Source: Cellulophaga tyrosinoxydans (lineage in GTDB: Bacteria > Bacteroidota > Bacteroidia > Flavobacteriales > Flavobacteriaceae). Taken from it: DNA of 64,000 nucleotides. The DNA lies in contig NZ_FWXO01000001.1 of NCBI RefSeq assembly GCF_900176415.1, positions 1,360,053 through 1,424,052 on the forward strand. Direction: 5' to 3'. The notes under the pieces were generated by a model. It ran no database searches, was not told where the DNA came from, and worked only from the letters and a program-made list of their open reading frames with translations. A program made the position numbers and the translations under genes. Each line of letters opens with the position of its first letter. Within the stretch, counting starts at the first letter, position 1. Of the stretch, positions 1-7,088 are shown one piece after another.

Positions 1-671
1 ATGATGAAAGTGTTATGTTGATTAATAAAAAGCTCTCTTCGGTTATAGATAAACGCCAAAAAGATGCGCAAGCCATGTTTCCGCATTATTTTGAACGTTA
101 TAAAACCGATGGTGTAGAGCATAACATGTACATAGGCGCATCTATTGTAGACGACAAGGAGTTTAATCCTTTGTATTTGAGTAACCTTAGATTATGGCAA
201 TTACAGGTTATGTGCGAGATGGAGAATAAGCACTATAATTTAAAACCAGAATTGTCTGTTCCATTAGATGTAGCATCTTTAATGCTGGTTTATAATGGTT
301 CTTTGGCCATAAGGTTTAGAATGGACGAAAAACGCTTTGATGTAGACGGTACCTATAATGCCCGATATGAAGTGATTAAAAAACGTATTGATAAATCGTA
401 CATAAAAGGCACTAGAAAAAGAATTACAGAACCAGGCAAACTGGTAATTGTATATTCACAAAAAAGTGATGAATTAGAATATCTTAGATATATTAAATTT
501 CTAAAATCTAAAGGCTTTTTTAGTGGTAAAGTAGAAATTGTAGAACTTGAAGGACTACAGGGTGTTTCTGGGTTAAAAGCTATTCGAGCAGAAATTAATT
601 ATCACTTAAAAAATGCTAGTCCTGAAAAAACATATACGTACCAAGACCTTATGGAAGAATTGAAGAATTAA
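1..671 (+). CDS. C-terminal part of a conserved Bacteroidota protein, probably GAF-domain-containing (5' end outside window)
   Basis: The reading frame is open from the first bases of the window (codons before the ATG at 15 read D-E-S-V without a stop), so this is the tail of a longer protein and the ATG at 15 is not a trustworthy start. About 220 residues are visible. They include the blocks HNMYIGASI and FRMDEKRFDVDGTYN and a region rich in KKRIDK, which I associate with large flavobacterial proteins annotated as GAF-domain proteins; this is recognition from memory. No signal peptide or membrane segment is visible in this part. A role in sensing is inference only. The stop is 8 bp from the convergent stop of the next gene. 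Confidence 0.6.
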   Translation, partial: DESVMLINKKLSSVIDKRQKDAQAMFPHYFERYKTDGVEHNMYIGASIVDDKEFNPLYLSNLRLWQLQVMCEMENKHYNLKPELSVPLDVASLMLVYNGSLAIRFRMDEKRFDVDGTYNARYEVIKKRIDKSYIKGTRKRITEPGKLVIVYSQKSDELEYLRYIKFLKSKGFFSGKVEIVELEGLQGVSGLKAIRAEINYHLKNASPEKTYTYQDLMEELKN

Positions 672-678
672 TTAGCAA

Positions 679-1071
679 TTATCTAAGATTAAATTCTAAT
701 AGATCTTCATATATTTTCATCTTCAAACTATTAAGTTGAACAAGTAATTCTAAGTAAGTACGCCTATTTTGTTCATGATTATTTAAGTAATAGGTATCGC
801 ACTGAATATTGTCGCATTCCATTATTTTAGACATGTTATTTTCGTAGCGATAAAGTTTGCTCAATTCAAGTGTAGTATTTCTTTTTGATGTTTTAATGAA
901 TTGATTGATAGTAGTATTTCGTAAAATTTTTTGTTCAATTTTATCAAAATATTCTAGCTCCTCATTCACAAATTCTAAATTTTCTATCCAATTTTTAATT
1001 TCGGTATTATCTTTTTTAAACATAATTACCTTATCCGAATCCGTTGCGTAAATTTTTTTAGTTCCATTCAT
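679..1071 (-). CDS. hypothetical protein, last gene of the sigma-54 unit
   Basis: A 130-residue, charged, Asn/Glu/Lys-rich soluble protein with no signal peptide or membrane span. It is predicted to be mostly helical: long heptad-like runs around residues 20-60 and 100-130 suggest coiled-coil or a helical bundle. I do not recognise the family. Its start overlaps the stop of the GreA-like gene by 4 bp, so the two are translationally coupled and very probably co-transcribed with the glutamate dehydrogenase upstream. The context suggests a helper in the same stress or nitrogen response, but nothing in the sequence gives a function. Confidence 0.75.
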   Translation of the reverse strand: MNGTKKIYATDSDKVIMFKKDNTEIKNWIENLEFVNEELEYFDKIEQKILRNTTINQFIKTSKRNTTLELSKLYRYENNMSKIMECDNIQCDTYYLNNHEQNRRTYLELLVQLNSLKMKIYEDLLEFNLR

Positions 1072-1487
1072 AATAACACATCTATATCAATCTGACTTTC
1101 TTTTTGTTGCACTTTTGAAACTTTTAACTGCTGTTCCCCTGAAGGAAAATCCCATAAAATGGTATCTCCTTCAGCGTAACCAATAACAGCAGCACCCATT
1201 GGTGTAAGAATAGAAATTTTATTAGATTTTATATCGCTATCTGTAGGTAGTACTAGTTGAAATTCTTTAGTCCAATTAGTATTTGTTTGTATGGTAATAA
1301 TTGAATTAAAGCGAATAACATCTTTAGGCATATCATTTTTATCGCATATAATGGCATGTTTCAACTCTTCAGCTAATTTTAAAATTGATTTTTTAACCGT
1401 TGAATCTTTTTGAAAGCCCGATAGGTTAATAAAACGTTTTAATAATACGTATTCCGTTTTCTCTATAGTTAAATTTCCGTACTTCAT
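1068..1487 (-). CDS. GreA/GreB-family (Rnk-like) transcription factor without long coiled coil
   Basis: A 139-residue protein. Its C-terminal half (about residues 75-135) carries the FKBP-like GreA/GreB C-terminal domain signature: ILTPMGAAVIGYAEGD followed by W-D-F-P-S-G. Genuine GreA has a ~75-residue antiparallel coiled coil with acidic tip residues at the N-terminus. Here the N-terminal part is shorter and lacks a clear coiled coil, as in the Rnk branch, which binds RNA polymerase without the cleavage-stimulating activity of GreA. It overlaps the following hypothetical gene by 4 bp and lies 31 bp after gdh, so it belongs to the same unit. The cleavage role is therefore unlikely; modulation of RNA polymerase is inferred from the family. 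Confidence 0.82.
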   Translation of the reverse strand: MKYGNLTIEKTEYVLLKRFINLSGFQKDSTVKKSILKLAEELKHAIICDKNDMPKDVIRFNSIITIQTNTNWTKEFQLVLPTDSDIKSNKISILTPMGAAVIGYAEGDTILWDFPSGEQQLKVSKVQQKESQIDIDVLL

Positions 1488-1518
1488 GTTTTTAATTTTA
1501 AATGTGTTAAGGCCTCTA

Positions 1519-2808
1519 TTAAGGAAAAATACCTCTTTGGATATAGGCTAGTTCTAGTCGTTCAATAGCAATTATAAAAGCTGCTGTTCTCATATCTACA
1601 TTTTTCGATTTAGATGTTTCAATGACTCTTTTGAAAGATTCTTCAAGCTTTTTTTCTAATTTTTCCATTACCTCATTCAATTGCCATATTTCACCATTTC
1701 TATTTTGAAGCCATTCAAAATAGCTCCCAATAACACCTCCAGAATTACATAAAATATCAGGAATTATATCAATTCCTTTTTTTAATAATATTTCTTCAGC
1801 TTCAATATCTGTAGGACCATTGGCGCCTTCAGCAATTAAATAAGCTTTAATTAAAGGGGCGTTTTCTTTTGTGATTTGATTACCTAAAGCTGCAGGAATA
1901 CATATGTCACAATCCAAGCTAAAAAACGTATTGTTCTCTATTGGTGTAGATTCTTTAAAACCAAGAATACTTCCGTTATTACTTTTAGTGTATTCAAAAA
2001 GATGCTCAACTGAAATTCCGTTTTCATTAGTAATACTTCCAAATTGATCTTGAACCGCAACTAATATTGCCCCCTCTTTTTCCAAAAAGTAAGCAGCCCA
2101 ATAGCCTACATTACCAAAACCTTGAACAATAAATTTTTTATCTTTTAAACTTACTTTTTTATGAGTGGCCCAAAACTTAATATTTAAATAAACACCGTAA
2201 CCTGTGGCACGATCTCTACCTTCCGAACCTCCTGCTCCAATAGGTTTGCCTGTTACCACATGCATATTTTTAGAGCGCTCAGATGGCGATTTTGTAGACA
2301 TATATGTGTCTAAAATCCAAGCCATTGTTTGTGGAGTTGTATTAACATCTGGTGCAGGAATATCTAATTCAGGTCCAATATTATCTCCTAAAGCATAAGT
2401 AAATCTTCTTGTGATGCGTTCTAATTCTGAGTTTGAGTATCTTGATGGATCTAATTGTATTCCTCCTTTTGCTCCACCATAAGGTAACCCAGCTAACGAG
2501 GTTTTCCATGTCATCCACATAGCCAGCGCTCTTGCAGCATCGATATCTACAGTTGGATGATATCTTAGTCCACCTTTATATGGTCCTAATGCATTATTAT
2601 GTTGTACTCTATACCCTGTAAATACTTCCACATCACCATTGTCCATTTTTACTGGAAAGTGAACAACTAATTCGTTATTAGTAATTTCTAGTATTTTTCT
2701 AATACTTGGGTTTAGGTGAATAATATCTGCGGCATTATTAAATTGTCGCATTACATTGTCTAACATGCCTTGTTTAGTAGTCTTGGCTTCTTTTATTTTT
2801 GTAATCAT
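1519..2808 (-). CDS. gdhA: Glu/Leu/Phe/Val family glutamate dehydrogenase
   Basis: A cytoplasmic 429-residue enzyme of the hexameric GDH family, interconverting glutamate and 2-oxoglutarate plus ammonium. The substrate domain shows the three conserved lysines (K78 in GPYKGGLR, K102 in TWK, catalytic K114 in PYGGAKGG) and the catalytic Asp153 in PAPDVNT. The coenzyme domain has a GFGNVG Rossmann motif, followed by a beta2 end VAVQDQFG that resembles NAD-type enzymes, but cofactor preference cannot be settled by eye. Length is normal. It follows the small Cys-rich gene closely and precedes the GreA-like gene, downstream of a -24/-12 promoter, so expression is probably RpoN-dependent, which fits nitrogen or carbon control. 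Confidence 0.95.
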   Translation of the reverse strand: MITKIKEAKTTKQGMLDNVMRQFNNAADIIHLNPSIRKILEITNNELVVHFPVKMDNGDVEVFTGYRVQHNNALGPYKGGLRYHPTVDIDAARALAMWMTWKTSLAGLPYGGAKGGIQLDPSRYSNSELERITRRFTYALGDNIGPELDIPAPDVNTTPQTMAWILDTYMSTKSPSERSKNMHVVTGKPIGAGGSEGRDRATGYGVYLNIKFWATHKKVSLKDKKFIVQGFGNVGYWAAYFLEKEGAILVAVQDQFGSITNENGISVEHLFEYTKSNNGSILGFKESTPIENNTFFSLDCDICIPAALGNQITKENAPLIKAYLIAEGANGPTDIEAEEILLKKGIDIIPDILCNSGGVIGSYFEWLQNRNGEIWQLNEVMEKLEKKLEESFKRVIETSKSKNVDMRTAAFIIAIERLELAYIQRGIFP

Positions 2809-2825
2809 AATTTTTTATTTTAGAA

Positions 2826-2993
2826 CTAATACCATAAAGTTTGAATAGTTTCTGTGGAATTATTCTTGAAACTTGGATTTTCTTTATAATGCTCATATTC
2901 GTTACATGAACTAACACTTTTTTTAGTTTTTGTCAATACACAATAAGTTTTATGTGTACAGGTGGAGCAAATACTATGGATGAAATTTTTCAT
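2826..2993 (-). CDS. small Cys-rich protein (~55 aa), first gene of the sigma-54 unit
   Basis: A 55-residue soluble protein with a C-x2-C-x5-C-x10-C spacing (CSTCTHKTYC, then SSCNEYEH), suggestive of a single zinc or iron site. I believe similar short proteins (SICSTC...CNEYEH) are widespread in Flavobacteriia, without known function. I chose the ATG at 2993 because MKNF directly precedes the conserved block. An in-frame ATG at 3011 would add MLIKYF, and neither start has a strong Shine-Dalgarno, as is usual in this phylum. It is the first gene after the -24/-12 promoter and lies 17 bp before gdh. Possible roles are redox or metal sensing, by inference only. Confidence 0.7.
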   Translation of the reverse strand: MKNFIHSICSTCTHKTYCVLTKTKKSVSSCNEYEHYKENPSFKNNSTETIQTLWY

Positions 2994-3131
2994 AAAATAT
3001 TTTATTAACATTCTTAATAATCTACCTGACCTTCACCTATAATTAAATAGGCTTAGAAAGCCAAGTAGATATCATTAACCAACCACGATTATGATCGTTT
3101 TGTTTAGGGCTAAAAAATTCATAGAATTATT

Positions 3132-3163
3132 TAGACACATTTGTATAAATGAATACGTGTCTA
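3132..3163. promoter_or_regulatory. inverted repeat around the predicted sigma-54 transcription start
   Basis: TAGACAC (3132-3138) and GTGTCTA (3157-3163) form a 7-bp perfect inverted repeat with an 18-nt spacer, overlapping the start site predicted from the -24/-12 element. It could be an operator or a 5'-UTR hairpin; the long spacer makes either role uncertain. Confidence 0.3.
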
Positions 3164-3166
3164 GAT

Positions 3167-3184
3167 TGGCAAGTTGCATGCCAA
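3167..3184 (-). promoter_or_regulatory. sigma-54 (RpoN) -24/-12 promoter
   Basis: Read on the minus strand, the sequence is TTGGCATGCAACTTGCCA. It matches the RpoN consensus TTGGCAcgNNNNTTGC, with the invariant GG (3182-3181) and GC (3170-3169) separated by exactly 10 bp. The predicted start is about 3157, giving a 5' leader of about 160 nt before the Cys-rich gene. The promoter points into the Cys-rich/gdh/greA-like/hypothetical unit. The gene immediately upstream of it encodes an NtrC-type RpoN activator, so a functional pairing is strongly suggested. Confidence 0.8.
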
Positions 3185-3219
3185 TAAAAATGGGTAATTT
3201 TAAAAAAATGGTAATTGCC

Positions 3220-3248
3220 TTATAATCAATACTTAATGCTGATTATAA
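3220..3248. promoter_or_regulatory. candidate enhancer (UAS) for the NtrC-type regulator
   Basis: A perfect 9-bp inverted repeat, TTATAATCA (3220-3228) and TGATTATAA (3240-3248), with an 11-nt spacer. Its centre is about 77 bp upstream of the start predicted from the -24/-12 promoter, the usual place for a dimer-binding enhancer site of an RpoN activator. Binding by the adjacent regulator is inference. Confidence 0.5.
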
Positions 3249-3310
3249 TTTTGGTTAGGGCTATTGAGTCTGGGTATTTATTCCTCAGTTGGATATTTTT
3301 CACCCAGTAA

Positions 3311-4630
3311 TTATTTTAATTTTTCACGTAACGTTTTACGATCAATTTGAAGTATTTCTGCTGCTTTTGTTTTGTTGTTGTTGGTTGAAGATAAAACTCT
3401 TTGAATATATTCTTTTTCAATTTCAGCCAGGGATTTTAGTGATGACTCAGGAAAATTTATCTGAAATTTTAGGTTGTTCGGAAGGTTTTCCACATCGATA
3501 ATACCATCAGACATGATTACGGCATGTTGAATAACATTTTCTAATTCACGGATGTTTCCAGGCCAGTTGTAACGCTCCAGTATGGCAAGAGCATTTTGAG
3601 AAATGTTTAAGAGTCGATCTTTATATTCAATACCATATTTTTTTAAAAACTTAGTTACAAGCAATTTTATGTCTTCCTTTCTTTCTCTAAGAGGAGGTAC
3701 TAGAATCTCAACCACAGTGAGGCGATAATAAAGATCTTCTCTAAATTTTTTCTGTTCAATTAACGTTGTAAGATTTTCATTTGTTGCGGCAATAATCCTC
3801 GCATCTATTTTTTCAACTTTTTGAGATCCAACTTTTGTGATTTCTTTTTCTTGTAATGCTCTCAGTAATTTGGCTTGTACAGCTAACGAGGCATTTCCTA
3901 TTTCATCAAGAAATAAAGTACCTTTATGTGCTGCTTGAAAAAATCCATTTCTATTTTCATTAGCTCCAGTAAATGCCCCTTTAGTATAGCCAAACAATTC
4001 TGCTTCTAATAAATTTTCTGGTATGGCAGCGCAGTTTACTGCTATAAATGGTTGATTTGAGAATTTACCTGAATAATGTATTGCTCGTGAAACTAACTCT
4101 TTTCCTGTACCACTTTCTCCAAGTACTAGAATGCTTGCTTTGTTGTCTTTTACTCGATTTATAATGTCCTTTACTTTTGAAAATGCTGCAGAATTACCAA
4201 TCATTTCAATATTTAAATTTTGATGACTTGTTTTTGGTGCTGCTAATTTTAAAGGTTTTACATTTTCTAAAGATTTTTTAACAGCAACTTTAAGCTCCTC
4301 TTTTGTAAATGGTTTTGTTAAATAATCTGACGCGCCTGATTTAATAACGTTTAAAGCACCTGCAACAGACGGGAACCCTGTGATGACTAATTTAGGGATA
4401 TGAGGATAGTGTTCAGATACATATTTAATTAGTTCCAAACCGTCAACATCGGGCATTTGAATATCTGTTAATAATAAATCTATAGCAGTATCTTTAAGTA
4501 TTGCTAATGCTTGTTTTACAGAAACTGCTTTGTAGGTATGGTAATTTAATGATTGCAAATGGCGTTGTACTAATTCTAATATATTAATATCATCATCAAC
4601 AATTAATATGTTTTCTTCAAGTAGTTCCAT
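3311..4630 (-). CDS. NtrC-family sigma-54-dependent response regulator
   Basis: A 439-residue cytoplasmic activator with three domains. The receiver domain (about 1-120) has the acidic pocket VDDD and phospho-acceptor D56 in LLLTDIQMP. The AAA+ domain (about 140-370) has Walker A GESGTGKE (171-178), the sigma-54 contact loop GAFTGA (218-223) and Walker B TLFLDEIG. A Fis-type helix-turn-helix lies at the C-terminus (TKAAEILQIDRKTLREKLK). The intact GAFTGA loop means it should be able to remodel RpoN holoenzyme. It starts 2 bp after the kinase gene stop, a cognate pair in one transcript. Its most obvious target is the -24/-12 promoter directly downstream of its own gene. Confidence 0.95.
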   Translation of the reverse strand: MELLEENILIVDDDINILELVQRHLQSLNYHTYKAVSVKQALAILKDTAIDLLLTDIQMPDVDGLELIKYVSEHYPHIPKLVITGFPSVAGALNVIKSGASDYLTKPFTKEELKVAVKKSLENVKPLKLAAPKTSHQNLNIEMIGNSAAFSKVKDIINRVKDNKASILVLGESGTGKELVSRAIHYSGKFSNQPFIAVNCAAIPENLLEAELFGYTKGAFTGANENRNGFFQAAHKGTLFLDEIGNASLAVQAKLLRALQEKEITKVGSQKVEKIDARIIAATNENLTTLIEQKKFREDLYYRLTVVEILVPPLRERKEDIKLLVTKFLKKYGIEYKDRLLNISQNALAILERYNWPGNIRELENVIQHAVIMSDGIIDVENLPNNLKFQINFPESSLKSLAEIEKEYIQRVLSSTNNNKTKAAEILQIDRKTLREKLK

Positions 4631-4632
4631 AA

Positions 4633-5724
4633 TTACAGCTTTGGAAAATCAACAATAAAAGTAGTTCCTTTTGGTTTATTGGCGACATGAGTAATTTTAC
4701 CTTTGTGGCTCTTAACAATTCCATGCACTACACTTAAACCTAAACCGGAACCCTCTCCAATAGGTTTGGTTGTGAAAAAAGGCTGAAATATTTTATCTTC
4801 ATTATCTTTTTCTATTCCAGATCCTTGGTCAGAAATGCTAATTCTTATCAAATTTAATTGGTTTTCTATCTTAATAGTGATTGTGCTATTCATTGGCGAA
4901 AAATAAATAGCATTCATTATAAGATTAAAAAGCACCTGCGTTAATTGAATAGTGTCAGCTTTTAACTGAATGTTTTCATTGTTAAAAGAAAGGTTATGCT
5001 TTATCTTATTTTTTTTAAATGTTGGCTCTAGAAGATTTAAAACATCGTGAACAATAGGATTAATGGTAAGTAATTGCATTTGCTGTGGCATTTCGCACGT
5101 AAAAAACATAAGTTTTTTTACGACTTCTCGTGAGAAAATTGCGCTGTCCACAATCTTATCTAAGTCTCTAATTACTTTTTCATCATGAATATTTTCTCTT
5201 ATTAATTCAGCAAAGCCTAGTATATTAGCCAATGGCGTATTTAGTTCGTGAGCAATACCAGCAGTTATTTCGCCGAGAATATTTAATCTGTCCGCTCTTT
5301 CTACCTGCCTTTTTGTGGCAATTTCATTTTCTCTTATCTGTTTTCTCTCTAATAAATTACCAATGGCAAGGCTAACATTATTTAATAATATTTGCTCTTC
5401 TTTTAAAAAATCTGATGCTTGATATTTCTGTTTCGGATAGCCAACTTCAATAAAACCTTCAGTTTTATTAAACACATTAATTTCCGATTTTATGGATACT
5501 AAATCTGGGATATTTACATCTGAGGTTATTTTGTACCCATAACAGCACAAAATAACAAAAGTTGAGCTCTCGTAGCGCCATGCTTTTTTAAGAGAATTAA
5601 CAATAGCTTCTAATGAGGTTTCTAATTGATTATAGTCACAATTTACTATAATTGAAGTTACTTCATATAAACACGTAAGTTCTTTAATACGCTCTTTAAG
5701 CTTTTCACCAGTAGTTGTTTTCAT
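4633..5724 (-). CDS. cytoplasmic sensor histidine kinase, partner of the NtrC-type regulator
   Basis: A 363-residue kinase without membrane segments. The N-terminal ~130 residues look like a GAF-type sensory module and contain several cysteines (TCLYEV, NCDYN, ILCCYGY), which leaves room for redox or metal sensing. The HisKA domain has the H-box GIAHELNTPL (H159). The HATPase domain has an N-box (NLIMNAIYFS), a G1 box (DQGSGIEKD) and a G2 box (GEGSGLGLSVVHGIV). The downstream response regulator gene follows after 2 bp. As there is no periplasmic domain, it probably reads a cytoplasmic signal; the signal itself is unknown. Confidence 0.93.
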   Translation of the reverse strand: MKTTTGEKLKERIKELTCLYEVTSIIVNCDYNQLETSLEAIVNSLKKAWRYESSTFVILCCYGYKITSDVNIPDLVSIKSEINVFNKTEGFIEVGYPKQKYQASDFLKEEQILLNNVSLAIGNLLERKQIRENEIATKRQVERADRLNILGEITAGIAHELNTPLANILGFAELIRENIHDEKVIRDLDKIVDSAIFSREVVKKLMFFTCEMPQQMQLLTINPIVHDVLNLLEPTFKKNKIKHNLSFNNENIQLKADTIQLTQVLFNLIMNAIYFSPMNSTITIKIENQLNLIRISISDQGSGIEKDNEDKIFQPFFTTKPIGEGSGLGLSVVHGIVKSHKGKITHVANKPKGTTFIVDFPKL

Positions 5725-5831
5725 TGAAAAATAACATTAATTCAATTCATAGACTTGTTAATTATAGTTAAATTATTACTAACAAGTAATCTTCGTGGTG
5801 GTTGGTTAAGAAAAAAATGGTATTAATTTAT

Positions 5832-7034
5832 TTAAGCAGGTAGCTCCATAATTCTTTCGGGCCCAAAAAACTTTAAGGCTACAAAAAATGCAATAACAGA
5901 AAGCACCATACCTATCATGAAAATGGTGTATGTCCAGCGCAGTAATTTGTATTTTTTATCTAAAACTAGGCCTAAAAAATATAAATCTTTGGTAAGTGAA
6001 GAATAAACATAATCTTGGTCTTTTATAAGTTCTTTTATAGCCCATTCATAATCTTCCAATTTCATTTTATGAAAATTACCAAAAAACAATAAGTTTACTT
6101 TTTTATTCGCTACATCGGCTTTTGAGAATTCACCACTGGTAACATTAGGTCTGGTTGCGAGTACAGACATAATCATAGAGCTTACGCTGAAAATTACAAA
6201 AATAGCTGCAGGAATTACTAAATAATCATTTGTAGGATTATCTAATTTTGGGATTAAATTAGAAAGTATTAATGAAATTATAATAGCATTTACTGAAAGT
6301 AAAATGTTCGCTTTGGTATCTGCAATATCACTTAATTTTAAATGATTACGCATGGTTACTCGGAACATGGTTTGTATTCCTCTTTCAGGGCTTTTATTTT
6401 TAAGACTAACTTTTAGTTCTTCTTTTTTGTGGAGTTTTTTATTTTTCTCTTTTAATTTAAGAAGCGCCTGTAGGTTTTCGTCTTTTTTTGGCTGCCAGTT
6501 TTCTATCGCATAGTTCGTGTAATATCTATGCATGGTTTGGAATACTTCTATATTTTTCTTACGCCATTCTTTTGTTGAGTATTCAGCTAAACCTAGTTGT
6601 TGCAGTTCTTCCCGTAGTAATTCAGAAGTTTCTAAATAGCTTTGCTGTGCAAAATGCGAACAATCAGCATCCTTAATAATTTGCTCCAATAAATTATTAG
6701 GTTCGTACTCCATTTTTGTAGCTAAAATAAGGCGTTCCACAGTGGCTATAAATTCTTTTGGGCAACTTAAATTTTCTAAAAATTTTTTAGCTAAAACAGC
6801 ACTATGTTCTTCATGGTTGGTACTACTTACGGTATAACCTAAATCGTGTAGCCATGCAGCAACTAAAAGAGCATCATTTTCATTTGCATTAAGGTTAATA
6901 TGCTCTAGTAATTCTTTAGTACTTTTAACGACTCTTTGAGTATGTCTTAGATTATGGTACAGGTATCTATTATCTAACTTTGTAGATAAAAGTTCTGTTG
7001 CATATTCTTCGGTTTTAGAAATTAAGTCGGACAT
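5832..7034 (-). CDS. HD phosphohydrolase fused to a Pycsar-effector-type (PycTM/DUF5706) membrane domain
   Basis: A 400-residue two-part protein. Residues 1-180 are an HD-superfamily domain, with H31 in NLRHTQRV, H63-D64 in WLHDLGY, NHEEHS, and D122/D124 in IKDADCSHF, so the metal site looks complete. A charged linker (about 185-220) leads to a C-terminal module with three predicted membrane spans (about 242-261, 272-292, 366-388) and the block SDIADTKANILLSVNAIIIS. That block is typical of the PycTM family of membrane effectors in Pycsar anti-phage defence. No cyclic-nucleotide cyclase is next to it. It may be a nucleotide hydrolase or a sensor tethered to the membrane; a defence role is inference from the second domain. 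Confidence 0.85.
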   Translation of the reverse strand: MSDLISKTEEYATELLSTKLDNRYLYHNLRHTQRVVKSTKELLEHINLNANENDALLVAAWLHDLGYTVSSTNHEEHSAVLAKKFLENLSCPKEFIATVERLILATKMEYEPNNLLEQIIKDADCSHFAQQSYLETSELLREELQQLGLAEYSTKEWRKKNIEVFQTMHRYYTNYAIENWQPKKDENLQALLKLKEKNKKLHKKEELKVSLKNKSPERGIQTMFRVTMRNHLKLSDIADTKANILLSVNAIIISLILSNLIPKLDNPTNDYLVIPAAIFVIFSVSSMIMSVLATRPNVTSGEFSKADVANKKVNLLFFGNFHKMKLEDYEWAIKELIKDQDYVYSSLTKDLYFLGLVLDKKYKLLRWTYTIFMIGMVLSVIAFFVALKFFGPERIMELPA

Positions 7035-7088
7035 GAGATTTTTTTTACGAATCTAAATTACGAATTTTAATATATTAAAATTAACGCC

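Noticed and set aside
3075-3096. TTAACCAACCAC shared with the region before the kinase gene (near 5800, opposite strand)
   Set aside because: The match is 12 bp without symmetry; it may be chance, so it was not called as a shared regulator site.
5775-5790. ATTACT-AACA-AGTAAT hairpin after the HD-PycTM gene as a terminator
   Set aside because: The stem is only 6 bp, AT-rich and not followed by a T run on the minus strand.
5832-7034. Complete Pycsar defence operon
   Set aside because: Only an effector-like domain is present; none of the neighbouring genes encodes a cyclase or another defence protein.
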